From the NCBI RefSeq assembly GCF_025602895.1, contig NW_026516312.1, positions 92,404-156,403 of the forward strand: a stretch of DNA of 64,000 nt. Reading direction: 5' to 3'. Numbering within the stretch: the stretch's first letter is position 1; each line of letters starts with the position of its first letter. Source of the stretch: Polychytrium aggregatum (taxonomy: Eukaryota > Chytridiomycota > Chytridiomycetes > Polychytriales). The notes under the pieces were generated by a model, which did no database searches, was not told the origin of the DNA, and saw only the letters and a list, made by a program, of their open reading frames with translations. The translations under genes were made by a program, and so were the position numbers. Positions 1 through 10,166 of the stretch are shown here, in pieces.

Positions 1-813
1 GAGCAATACCTGAGGACATACGCCTCGACCAGCCAAGACGACTGGGACATACAGCTGAGTCATGCAGAGTTTGCATACAACACCGCCAAGTCGAGCACAA
101 CTGGCTTGAGCCCCTTTGAGGCGCTCTACGGATTCCAGCCTGATGTTCCCACCTCCTTGACACTGACCGAGTCCACGGCTGGATTGCCTCCCAAACCAAG
201 TGCCTTTGTCAAAGATCATCAAGTCCGACACAAGATGATCGCCGACGCGCTCACGGATGCGCAACAAGTGATGGCGAAGTACTACGACCGCCGACACCAG
301 GATGTCTCCTTTGAAGTTGGAGACCTTGTCTACCTGGACGCCGACAACATCAAGGTCCCCGAAGCCCAGTCAAAGAAGTTGTTGCCCAAGTACCGAGGAC
401 CGTTCAAGATAGCGGCCCGACCCAGTCCCCTCAACTACCTGTTGGACTTGCCACCTGGAAGCAAGCTCCATCCTGTCTTCCATGTGTCCAAGCTGCGTCG
501 CCACACGACCCGCAGTCCAGCACAGTTCCCCGACGCCGACGAAGGTGTCCCGGACGACGCACCACTGGAAGACGACCTCGGACAATACTATACTCAAGAA
601 TATGAAGTCGAAAGGATCGTGAGGCACAAGAAAGTGGCTGATGGGTCACTTCGGTTTTATGTCAAGTGGGTTGGTTACCCACACTCGGGCAACACATGGC
701 AAACACTGGAGGACTTGTCCCATGCACCCGAGGAGCTGAGTAAATACGGTAAACACCTCGAGGAGCCCCAAATAAAGAGCACACGCAGGGCTCCTCGCAG
801 GAAGCCTTCTTAA
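1..813 (+). mobile_element. Ty3/gypsy chromovirus pol, 3' end (integrase C-terminus plus chromodomain), partial
   Basis: The frame is open from base 1 to a TAA at 811-813, so this is the C-terminal end of a pol polyprotein whose protease, reverse transcriptase and RNase H lie left of the window. It begins in the integrase core (a stretch reading HAEFAYNTAKSSTTGLSPFE, typical of Ty3 integrases). It continues through a GPY/F-like module (LLPKYRGPFKI). It ends in a chromodomain at about 595-760, with YEVERIV, YVKWVGYP and NTWQ motifs. A C-terminal chromodomain defines the chromovirus branch of Ty3/gypsy; in that family it binds histone marks and steers integration. No stop or frameshift interrupts the visible part, and the 3' LTR follows one base after the stop, so the copy may be young. 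Whether it is intact cannot be judged here. Confidence 0.93.
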
Positions 814-814
814 G

Positions 815-1131
815 TGTGGGAGTGTAGGAGATGGTATCTCCGACGCTGTGCTGCGCGTACTGCGCGTACTGCGCGGCGCAGTGGGTCGTGACCTGTGCTG
901 CGCTTTGCGTTTTCACGCACCGCAGGCAGGCCACCGCAGGGTATACCTGCGGGTTGCCCCCGTTCCCCCCGTTTGTCTGGAGTTCGGTTTTATCGTGAAT
1001 AAACGTAAGTGCTCCCCGAGCTCACCCGTCCGCTAGAGTAGCCTAGCACCGCCCTGTTCTGCCCCGTCCTGTCTTGTCTTGTACCCCCTCCCTCCCCGTC
1101 TTGCCCCAACGTCCCAGTAGTGGACGTTACA
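815..1131 (+). repeat. 3' long terminal repeat of the chromovirus
   Basis: This 317-bp segment follows the pol stop by one base. It starts TGTGGGAG and ends GACGTTACA, giving the TGT...ACA termini expected of an LTR. It carries an AATAAA polyadenylation signal at 999-1004, consistent with an R region, and a short direct repeat of gcgcgtact near 848-875. The exact left edge is inferred because the 5' LTR is outside the window. Right after the final ACA the sequence switches to an open frame belonging to the Fanzor, which supports the right edge. Confidence 0.7.
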
Positions 1132-2698
1132 CGAAGCCATCGAGGCCTGTCTTGAGCTCTTCGAGAAACCGGACTCGACTCCACCCAAGGCCGATCTCGA
1201 GTTCCTCTACCCGGACTTTAGCCACGTCCTGGACGAGTTTCGGTACAGCAACGACCAGGACCGCTTCCGGGCCCTCCATCGCCTCTCACACCATGTGGGA
1301 ATCCTCGCCCGAGACAAGATGCAGGACGATGTCCACAAGTGGATCGACTGTGACATGCCCGCCCTCCGAGTCACCGAGTTGCAGCGCCAGGCCAAGCTGG
1401 ACGAGCTCACTGCCAGAGGCATGCCCTCCGGTGACAAGAGGTTCGCCAAGGCCAAGTCTGAGCTCGGCACCACCAAGTCCAAGATCAACAAGCTGGCATC
1501 CAGGATCAAGTGGGCACTCAAGCAGCTCGCTCTCGACACTCCTCCGGCCGTGTGCACGATAGTTCCTCTATGCACTGCCACGGCCAAGTATGTCAAGATC
1601 GACACGGCCACTCTCTGGGATCTCCTTGGTCCAAAGAAACGCCTTGGACTCACCAGGGACATGCTCAAGGAAGAAGGTGAGGACGGTGTCAACAACCAGG
1701 ATCGTCTCTGGCGCAGTTGCTTCAAGCTGCGTAGTTCCCTCTTCCAAGAGCGGGACGTGAACAAGAAGCTGTTCAACTACGAGATCAGCACCGATGGCAT
1801 TGGATGCACCATCGGCCTCGTCAAGTTTGTGCGTCGAACCGATCGCACCGAGACCTCCGAGCCTCCTCCGACTTCCGAGCAGCGTATCCAGGCCCACATC
1901 GGCGACCCAGACCCCGACAAGACCACTTGGATTGGCATCGATCCTGGAGTCGGCTCCATCTTCACGGCGGTCATCCAAGCACCGGGCCACCAAGACGAGG
2001 TGGTCTCATTCTCCAATGGCCACTACCAGCACATGTGTGGCCATACGTCCAACACCAAGTGGCACAATATCATGAAGTATCGACTCAGCATCGAGACTTG
2101 GATGTCGACCACCCCCTCGCCCAAGGTGTCGTCCTCGGAGGCTTTCAAGATCCATCTCACCCATGTCCTGCGACCGGAGCTGCGAGTGCAGCTCGACTTC
2201 CACCTTGGCAAGAAGGCCCGTCACAATCGCTTCACGGGCTACAAGAGGCGCCAAGTGGCCGTCGACAGGATGTGCAAGGCCGTCCTGAAGCACGCCCCGA
2301 TACGGACCGATGTGGTGATCGCCTTTGGCAATGCGTCATGGCGACAAGGCAAGGGCTATGCATCCAGCCCTCGGAGGCAGCGGTTTGCTCGGTACTTTGA
2401 GCAGTTCGAGCACCACCGACGCCGTCCCAATCACCCTCACGGAAGCGTCAAGGTAGTCTCGACGAACGAGTTCAACACCTCGCAAGTGTGCTCCAAGTGC
2501 CTGGAGCCAGTTCGGTTGGAAGGACTCGATGCGCCCAGTGTTGCGAATTCCCACTTTGTCAGGAGCTGCAAGAATCCCAGCTGCCGGACAGTGTGGAATC
2601 GCGACGCCAATGCGGCGCACAACATGATCACAGTATGCAGGTCGATTGTGGAGATCGGAGAGCGACCGGCGGTCTTCACTCGGAGGCTGCCAAAGTGA
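1132..2698 (+). CDS. Fanzor (eukaryotic TnpB-like RNA-guided nuclease), 5'-truncated at an LTR
   Basis: The frame is open from the LTR edge to a TGA at 2696-2698 (about 521 codons). The only upstream in-frame stop, at 1118-1120, lies inside the LTR. No in-frame ATG occurs before 1319, so the native start has been lost. RuvC-I is visible as WIGIDPGVGSIFTAV (aspartate at about 1936). A VVIAFGNASW strand follows. NEFNTSQVC then carries a glutamate in the shifted position described for Fanzors. Next is a zinc ribbon (CSKC ... CKNPSC), and RuvC-III is NRDANAAHNM with its aspartate. Family knowledge: Fanzors are OMEGA nucleases carried by eukaryotic transposons and guided by an RNA encoded near the 3' end of the gene. 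The whole nuclease core is present and only the N-terminal region is missing. Expression would need a new start, for example the ATG at 1319 or transcription from the LTR. Confidence 0.88.
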
Positions 2699-3472
2699 TC
2701 TGTTTTATTTCTTGTGGCTTTGCTTGACGCAAGCACAGCACATACTACCTGTTCATGGAAACGGCTATATTGTCTCGTTTTTTTCTGAATAAAGTGTAGC
2801 GCAGATCGATATCAATTTGGAACTGTACAGGACCTACAATGGCCAAAAATTGACTGGAATGCCGAACGAGACTGCCGTCGTCCGAGATGCGAATGCAAGC
2901 TGGATGTCAGTGCCAAACGAGTGACCCATTAGTGGCGAGCACCACTCATGTGATTATCGAACTCGGTCACGGAATACAGTATCCGACTGTCTCGACTCTG
3001 GCTATTGCCTTTTTTTCTCTATCTCTAGAGGAGCTGTATTACTCGGAGAAATGACCAAGACAAAATGGAGGGGATGTCTACTGTGTTAGGGTGTCTGGGG
3101 TCGCCTTGAGCCGCGACGCCAAAGTGCGATGCATGTGCGAACGAGGATGCGTGTGTATGTATGGGAAGCATGGCTGTGCGAGAGGCGAGGAGGCAATGTA
3201 AATCGGAATCATCGAGAATGATCGTGGCGCGGGGGAAGTAGGGGCGAGAAAGGATGAGGGGAGGGCTAAGGGAGACTGGTGTGTAGTATAACAGTTCGAT
3301 GTGCTTGCATTCATGTTTTCAGAGTGTCAGAGGTGCAAGGTCGTTTGGCGAAGAAGGGAAAGCAACGAATGAGCGAGAGCCATCCATGGGCGGCTTGCGG
3401 AATATTGATATGAACTTGGCAAGCCGAAGCCTACTATCCGTGAAGGCAGTCTTGGTTTGCCTCCGCAGCCGT
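2699..3472. other. Non-coding stretch after the Fanzor; possible guide-RNA and element-end region
   Basis: No gene is recognised. An AATAAA lies at 2788-2793, preceded by a T-run, 90 bases after the Fanzor stop, and would serve as a 3' processing signal. In known Fanzor and TnpB elements the guide RNA overlaps or follows the 3' end of the nuclease gene, so 2600-2850 is the place to look for it. I see no convincing terminal inverted repeat. The rest is the 3' flank of the neighbouring minus-strand bZIP gene. Confidence 0.4.
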
Positions 3473-5581
3473 TCACCATGGTCGAAGGGCTGAGTCTTTC
3501 TGGACAGGATCATGGCTCTCAAGAGACGCGATGCCCTGTGACGGCGCCGAGTGATGGCTGCCGACACCGCTCGGAGAGGAGCCAAAGGGCGTCGATCCAT
3601 GGCCCTCGGTAGAATCCAGCAGGCAGATAGGGTTGAGGCCGACCGGCGATCCAAGCAACAGCGACGGTGCCTCGCCGGCGACCTCGTGGGAGCTCGGCCC
3701 CAGCGATCCAAAGTCGAGCTGGCCCCGAGACTGCTGGTGTGTATCTGCTGTCGATGGCGAGCCCTCCCCAGAGCCGGCCGAGAAGTGAATGCGGCCTTGG
3801 ATCTGTGCCTGGGCAAGGAGGTCCCTGCAGCTGGCAATCTGCTCCTCGAGCTCCTTGGTCTTGCTCATCAGCTGTGCGTTCTCCTTTGTCAACAGCGCCG
3901 AATGCTCTTCCATCTCACTGATCCAGACCTTCTTCTTGATCCGGCACCGCGAGGCAGACACACGGTTGCGCAACCGCTTGAGGGTCTTGCGGTCCATCTT
4001 GGCTGTGGCGACAATGTTTGTGGGCTGACCCTGGCCGCGAGTGCGCTTGGTTTGCTGCTGCTGTTGCTGCTGCTGCTGTTGTTGCTGGGAGGCCAATTGG
4101 GGTGGAATAGGAAGTTTCGCTATGCCTTCAGGTCCGTGTGGGAAGGGAGGCACATTTGCGATGTTGGGAAGGCTCGGCAGGCTCGGCAGGCTTGGGAGAC
4201 TTGGTAAGCTGGGGAGACTCGTTAAGCCGCCGATAGCCCCGGGGATGCTCTGGCCGGCCTTGCGACTGCCGCGGACTGGCTTCTTGTCAAAGTCTCCAGG
4301 CGAGAGGACGCCTCGTGGTCCGCCGAGCATGCTGTCCATCAAACCACCGATCCCGACGAGTCCTCGACCCATGGCTTCGATCGTGGGAAAAGTGTTGCCG
4401 TGGCTGTCGGGGTTGCTGATGCCGGCCATGCCACCGCCAGCTATGCCCGAGATGCCGCTTCCGAGGCCAGCCACCATGTCGTTCATGGGACCAAGGCCGA
4501 GCATCATGCCGCCCATGCCGCCCATGTTGGCTGAGCTACCACCGAGGTTGTTCAGCACGACGCTGCTGAGGCTGCCGATAGAGCTCAGGCCGGACATGCC
4601 GCCCATGCCGTTGATGCTGCTGTCGCCGCTACCGATGGACTTGAGGCCGCGCGGAAGGCCTACCATCATGCCCGGGCTTGTATTGTCGATGAGAGAAGGA
4701 TTCATCATGCCGTAGGACTCGCTCCTCATCATGTACGGGAACCCGGTCGAGTTGGCATCGGACATGGCGAAGGGGTGTGAGCCGCGACTCTCAGGCAGCA
4801 TTGGGTGCATGCTCATGGTGGTCATGGGCGATATCAGATGGGCGTTGGCATGCGCTACGAGCCCGTCGACTCTTTCCTTTTCGTCATCGTGGATGTATTC
4901 GGCAAACTCCCCGTCATAGTCATAGGAGGGCTGCATCCAGTCGGCGTAGTTCACGCCGGCACAGGAGGCCAGGGTATCGTTGTTGCTGCCGCGATGCTTC
5001 TCGTGGTGGGTGGCAGCGACAACGGCGGCGGCATGTGCGGCCGCCGAGACCGTCAGATGGTTGGGGTACGCCCCATAGAGATCATAGCGATAAGGGGTTT
5101 TCAACTTGTCATAGTATCCGGGGTAGCCGACATCGCTCCGACCGTGGCCGGGTCCATCCATCATGCCGACGTCCGACGAACTGCATCGTCGAGGCTCTCG
5201 AACAGGAGCCGGGGTATTTTGTCGCTCGGATGGGTACTCGTGGAAGCCGTAGTAGTCGGCGGATGTTGGGATGGGCGGTGGGTTGATATTTGGGTCGTAG
5301 CCTGATGCGTGAGACGGCGACGACTTGTTCAGCAAGTGTCGCAAATGATCTGGAGGCCATAGCAAGGGATGCAGGCCTCCACCCGTCGGCGAGGTATGCC
5401 CTCTACGGGACAGGGATACGATGGCTCGCGCTGCTACATGAGCGCAAAGCACAAGCGCTGGACGAGAGACCCTCACTGACTCACCGCCTTGCACAGCGTA
5501 GGCGCTGGAGATGTGGGGATAGTGGCACAGGTCTTTGATGCCTCCCCGCATCATGTGGCCCTTGTAGTCCGAGTCGCCCAT
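3473..5581 (-). CDS. bZIP transcription factor (ATF/CREB-like basic region) with polyQ and LPS repeats
   Basis: Open frame of 702 codons. The basic region RNRVSASRCRIKKK is near residue 550 and has the N-x7-R signature; a leucine heptad coiled coil follows, so DNA binding as a dimer is expected. Upstream the protein is low-complexity: Gly/Met-rich runs, a tandem LPS repeat (LPSLPSLPSLPSLP) and about 12 glutamines just before the basic region. Ser-rich sequence follows the zipper. A GTGAGT donor at 5484 and a CAG acceptor ending at 5302 would remove 183 nt (exactly 61 codons) that are unlike the rest of the protein. The spliced product would be about 641 aa and both forms are in frame. The start is the first ATG of the open frame (MGDSDYKG). 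The target genes cannot be told from sequence. Confidence 0.88.
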   Translation of the reverse strand: MGDSDYKGHMMRGGIKDLCHYPHISSAYAVQGGESVRVSRPALVLCAHVAARAIVSLSRRGHTSPTGGGLHPLLWPPDHLRHLLNKSSPSHASGYDPNINPPPIPTSADYYGFHEYPSERQNTPAPVREPRRCSSSDVGMMDGPGHGRSDVGYPGYYDKLKTPYRYDLYGAYPNHLTVSAAAHAAAVVAATHHEKHRGSNNDTLASCAGVNYADWMQPSYDYDGEFAEYIHDDEKERVDGLVAHANAHLISPMTTMSMHPMLPESRGSHPFAMSDANSTGFPYMMRSESYGMMNPSLIDNTSPGMMVGLPRGLKSIGSGDSSINGMGGMSGLSSIGSLSSVVLNNLGGSSANMGGMGGMMLGLGPMNDMVAGLGSGISGIAGGGMAGISNPDSHGNTFPTIEAMGRGLVGIGGLMDSMLGGPRGVLSPGDFDKKPVRGSRKAGQSIPGAIGGLTSLPSLPSLPSLPSLPSLPNIANVPPFPHGPEGIAKLPIPPQLASQQQQQQQQQQQQTKRTRGQGQPTNIVATAKMDRKTLKRLRNRVSASRCRIKKKVWISEMEEHSALLTKENAQLMSKTKELEEQIASCRDLLAQAQIQGRIHFSAGSGEGSPSTADTHQQSRGQLDFGSLGPSSHEVAGEAPSLLLGSPVGLNPICLLDSTEGHGSTPFGSSPSGVGSHHSAPSQGIASLESHDPVQKDSALRPW

Positions 5582-7701
5582 AGATTACCGACGGCGGGAT
5601 GCTGTGTGCAGACTGGGTCAGCATGCGCAAGGCCCAGCTTATCCACGTGGCTGTCTCAAAAGGGCGATCTGTCGACTTGATCCCGTAATTTATCGACAGT
5701 ACGCACGGTATCCTGGGCCGAGTGCGATCCTGGTGGATGGGATATGCGGCGCTGTGCCTGTCCCATTTCCAGAGCAGCAGCGCGGGGCCGGCCTTACCGG
5801 TGGTGGGTCCGGTGTGTCGTTGAATGTGGTGTGAGAGGAGGAGACGTGGGGGTGTAGATGGTTGGGTTCGAGCTGGACAGAGCGTCAGCCAAGGGTGAGA
5901 TATCTATTCGCGTATATGAGCACCACGATCGATAATGTCCTCTGCTGCGGCCTCACAGTAGCGAAGGGACGAACGAGCCGATGGCAAAGCTGCATCGGAG
6001 AGAATGGCTTACCTGAGACCACAGAGCGAGCTTTTGGGCAGGTCTTGTTGCTCAACACGGATTCAGGGCTACTGAAATACACCAGAGCGCAGGAAACGGA
6101 AGGGTGCAGGGTCGCGAACGCGTGAGAACGGGGTTGTGGCGACGAACGGCTTCTTGGTAAACGAAGGGACAATGGCACCAAAAGCCAGCGTGCATGAGTG
6201 CGCGGGGGCACATGAGAAGAGAGACGCTCGAACTCGACAGAGGCTGCCAGGGTCACGGCTTTCTCCAAAGGAGGGCTTTTCCGGGGGCATGATGGGGTGC
6301 GACTGTTGGCATGGGATGGTTTCGACGAGTCCCACTCTCGAGGTGATTCAAAAGGGAGAATATGATGCGGCTCTGAAGCTTGACCCGTGACAAAGATCCC
6401 ACACGTACGTCAAGACACCCACCAACGATCACGGCTGACAGAGGATGCAAGATGTACAGACTCGAGTGGTGGTCGGGGGGGGGCGATTGGGAGGATCTGG
6501 TGGGAAAGAGAAGTGAGCCTAAATCAGTGACGGAGGCTGATTTGACGGTGATGGTGGTGATGGTGATGGTGATGGTGAGGGGGAGGCAAGGGCGTGGTCG
6601 GACCACAATGTGGAAACCGAATGAGGGGACTGTGCAAATCCTCCCTGCAACGAGCTCGCGGGTGAATGCCGGTGCCCGAAAAAAATGTCCCGCGCGCAGT
6701 TAAGACTGTGTTGGAAGGGTGCAAAGGATGGCGGCAAACATCGAGTGCAGGTTCAAAGGAAGAGTGGCGAATAAAGAGAGCCCTTCAACGGAAAACATAT
6801 CCGAGAAGGCGACCGGAAAGCGCAAGACGCGGTACATTTGGAATCTGATCGATGGCGCATGCTGCCACAGATGGCCAAGGCGAGATAGCGGAACGAAAGG
6901 AAGTGACGGGTGTCTGGAGGGAGGGGTGCCGCGCTCGTCGGCAGCGCAAGCATGCCGACGAATTGCCTCGGGGCTCGTTCAGCCAAAGGAACAGAGGAGG
7001 CCGCGATAGTCAAAGACGGCATTGTGGCAGATGCTTGGAGCACAGCTGAAAGCCTCGGAGATATCTGGATCGCCAGGAAGCCCTGTCAGCGCCGACAGAT
7101 GGTCCATGTGCTTACCTTGGGCGAGGCGAGTGATCGCGCTTGATAGTATGCAGCAGCCCGTGCAGCAAAAGGATGAAGACAACCTCGATCCAGAACGGAC
7201 AAAGCAAAGACCGATGCCCACCGGGTCAAGGCCGAGGGGCGGTTGGAGGAAACAGATGTCCAACACGGCCGTCTCCAGGAAGGAGATTTTATGGATCGGT
7301 CATTTTCCACCCTCGTCTCATTTCATTTCATCTCATTTCATTTTTACGCCTGTCCTGAGGCGAGCGATCAATCGCTTGACCCTGGCCAATCTTCAATCAC
7401 TGATCAACAATGGCCCTCCACGCCTGTCCAAGTTCATTGGATCCTCTTGCCGGGTGTGGCAGCTTGGGCAGTGGCGACAGCGAGAGGCTCCAGCACGGCC
7501 ACGAGGGATCTGATCAGCACGGGTATGTCGGAAGTAGCGACTCTTGCGCCGGTAGTGATGGGACATGTGACGGAATGAGTGCCGGCCAGAGGCGACAGAT
7601 GCGATCGGCGGAGAGAGGACAGGGAAGTGCATGGGTGGGATTGAAGGGTGGCAGGGAAAATTCTGCAACGGTCATATAGTCGAAATTTTGGAATCTGCCG
7701 A
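5582..7701. other. Long intergenic region, no gene recognised
   Basis: About 2.1 kb between the bZIP start and the tRNA. Short open frames on both strands have no recognisable motif and overlap one another. A GGTGAT-type short repeat (6547-6577) and a run of TCATTTCAT-like units (7318-7345) are the only local patterns seen. It probably contains the bZIP promoter. Confidence 0.5.
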
Positions 7702-7785
7702 CCGACGGTAGCTCAGTTGGTAGTAGCATCAGACTGTAGTGAATGAGCAATCTGAGGGTCCCCGGTTCGACTCCGGGTCGTCGGA
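7702..7785 (+). tRNA. tRNA-Tyr (GTA), intron-containing
   Basis: The cloverleaf folds cleanly. The acceptor CCGACGG pairs with TCGTCGG (one G-U). The anticodon stem is TCAGA/TCTGA with anticodon GTA at 7736-7738. The T arm is CCCGG-TTCGACT-CCGGG and the discriminator is A at 7785. A 10-nt intron (7740-7749) sits one base 3' of the anticodon, the canonical position; tRNA-Tyr carries an intron in most eukaryotes. Two T5 runs at 7790-7794 and 7796-7800 serve as the Pol III terminator. Confidence 0.95.
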
Positions 7786-7789
7786 TTTG

Positions 7790-7800
7790 TTTTTGTTTTT
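7790..7800 (+). terminator. RNA polymerase III terminator of tRNA-Tyr
   Basis: Two consecutive runs of five T, separated by one G, begin five bases after the tRNA discriminator base. T4 or longer on the coding strand ends Pol III transcription. Confidence 0.8.
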
Positions 7801-8405
7801 GCACCGCGTCGAGTTTCATGGACATGTTTTGCACAACGCGGTGCAGCGGCAGTGTGCATTCGGCCTCCTGCATATTCCCTCCACGGGATGCACCTCCCGC
7901 TGGGAGCCATTCTCGTCTGAGCCAATAACCAATATTCATGTGTAAAGACAGCGCGGCTCACATATTGATCATTTGGGATACATCGATCAAACAAAGGAAA
8001 TACCAGAGGATAGAGCGCCCAAGGGGCAACTCAGCAGCGTCCAATTCGAGTGGAACAAAGGGGTGGAGGAAAACAGAGTCCAGAAGAGTCTGTTATAGAT
8101 ATGAAGCACGGGGATGGCAGCTCAAAGGACTATGAGAAAGCTCTGCTCGAGCGGGGCGGGGAAAGGAGACGACAAAGGATGAGCAATGCACGGCAAAGGC
8201 ACGGTGAGGAGTGAGGGGATAGGGGAGCTCCATTCAATAAATACGGGGTGCGGACCAAGGGCATGTTGTTCAGGGTGGTTAGGGCGGTCACGGTGTTTAG
8301 GGAGGATTAGTGAGCAGTCTCGGTCGCATGCAAGGCGTCCATCGTCCAGATATGCACTTTTGATCCGTCTGGCGTGCCGGGTGAGTCCCAAGTGCCACTG
8401 CTGCT
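7801..8405. other. Intergenic, nothing recognised
   Basis: About 600 bases between the tRNA terminator and the stop codon of the LRR-TM-SH3 gene. No ORF with family motifs and no repeat was seen; it presumably contains the 3' UTR of the minus-strand gene. Confidence 0.5.
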
Positions 8406-10166
8406 TCACATCGCGGGGCCGATGAGATCTTTGGCGGGCTGGGCCTTGTTGCTGTCGACCGGAGGCTGGTTGGCGGCCGTGTTGCTCTCCTGGGCCTGGA
8501 GGGACTGGGCAGCCTGGATAAAGTATCGCTGAACCGATCCTCCCAGACAGCCCAGCGGCAACATGGCAGGACCACCGGCGCGGCGCGAGATACCCTCGGC
8601 CCATCCGTCTTCAAACACTTTGGTCAGGGTGACCTTGTCACCGACAGCCAGGTGCAGTTCATCGCTGGCCGACTTGCTGTGGCCGCGGACGACACGAAAC
8701 TCGTTGCTGCCATTGTCGCGGATGAAGCCCTCGGCGCGCTTGACAGCGGCGCTGCTGGTGTCGGGCGATTTGGGAGAGCTCGAAAGCGAATCGGAGCGGG
8801 GACCGGGAGCATAGTCGTCGATGCTGGTCTGAAGAGTATTGTTTCGCTTGAGCGATCGCGTGCGCTCAATGTCCTGGGTGTAGCCGCCACAGGATGCGCT
8901 GAAGTAGCATGCCAGCAAAAAGACAAAGAACACGAAGGCCACACCAGCGGCTCCGGCTATAAAGTAGTAGAGCAAGGGCGTTACGATCTCGATGGTGCTG
9001 GCGGGTGTGGGAGATGGCTTTGCTGCCACCGCTGTCACAGCCAGGACACGGTTGATGTTTGGGCTGTTGGTGCTGGTGACTATCGGGAGAGCCACGGAAG
9101 TGATGAACGCAGGGAGCAGACGCCAGTTAGCGACGACGCCGGCAGACCGAGAGGCGGTTCCAAGGGGATTTGCATCGCCTCGATGCCAGTTTGCTGGTAC
9201 GGCAACTGTGCTTACTTGTGCAGGACCGCAGGCCGGTCGAGACCGGGAGACAGTTGAGCTTGGCCTCAGAGCAGACCGAGCTTCCGACGAGTCTATCGTG
9301 GGGCGAGCCAACGGGATAGCACTGTCAGACACCGAACGCTGCGGTTCGCGATAGCGAAGGGAGGGAAGCAAGGTCCAAGCAGCAGCAGCAGCAGCTGGGC
9401 TGAAACACGGATGGAGATGCTTACCGACAAGTGCCGAGGGTGGATGCAAAGGCCGGTGCAGGGCCAGCAAGCCCGGGATTGTTGCTCAAATCGCTGCAGA
9501 GATGCGTATCGGAAGTCAGCGCCTCGGCGACAACAGCGGCAGGACGGGCCTCGGGGCAGGGCTGTGCTTGGTATACGTACAGGTATGTCAGCGAGCTCGA
9601 TGTCCAGAGGGTGCTGTCCAGAGCACCCACCAGGCCAGCATCGGCGAGGGAGCTGATCCAGCGAGACCGGCGACAACGACGACGCGGAGGAGCATGGTGG
9701 AGATGAGATGCAGCCATGTGCAGAGAACGATTCGCGAGCGCGGGTGGAGTGGATTAGTGAATGCAGCAGCGATGGCAGATCGGGCGACTCTGATGCTGTG
9801 GAACGACACAGCGGTCGGGGGAGTTGGTGGTGCTTGATGCGCGTTGCTTACAGCGACGTGAGAGTGCTCCACCCGAGGAAAGCCGAGGGAAAGGGCGCGT
9901 TGGTGCGGATGCCAGAGGCGTTGCTGGAGGAGGAGCAGGGTCAGCAATATGGCCACTTGTATTATTATTATTTCAGCACAGGGCGATAGCGAGACTTACA
10001 GGGCCACGATGCCGGAGCTCGAGCAGGCAACAGAGACGCCCGAGGACGGCAGCGGGCTGCAGCAGCTGGCCAGCGTCAATCCGCTCCGGGCAGCGGTCGC
10101 CGGGCCCAGATAGGCGATGAGATCGGCGCACTGGGAGGCCTGGGCGAGGAGGACGGGAGACGGCAT
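8406..10166 (-). CDS. Leucine-rich-repeat, single-pass membrane protein with cytoplasmic SH3 domain
   Basis: Exons by splice phase (minus strand): 10166-10000, 9923-9852, 9652-9581, 9493-9425, 9321-8406. The first four junctions use GTAAGT, GTAAGC, GTACGT and GTAAGC donors, all in phase 2. Together they give about 431 aa. Exon 1 encodes a Cys-rich LRR N-cap (ADLIAYL ... CCSPL ... CSSSGIVAL). Exons 2 and 3 are each exactly 72 nt, one 24-residue repeat, and exon 4 (69 nt) encodes DLSNNPGLAGPAPAF. A Ser/Thr/Pro linker, a membrane span (LLYYFIAGAAGVAFVFFVFL) and a C-terminal SH3-like domain (DELHLAVGDKVTLTKVFEDGWAEG) follow. The design is a surface sensor or adhesion protein coupled to an SH3 adaptor inside. 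The ATG at 10166 is a weak choice because the signal peptide is short; an upstream exon may exist. A further intron (donor GTAAGC at 9215, acceptor near 9020) is possible. Confidence 0.8.

Noticed and set aside
4041-4715. Plus-strand frame with poly-Cys and Pro-rich repeats
   Set aside because: It is the shadow of the polyQ and Gly/Met-rich part of the bZIP gene on the other strand.
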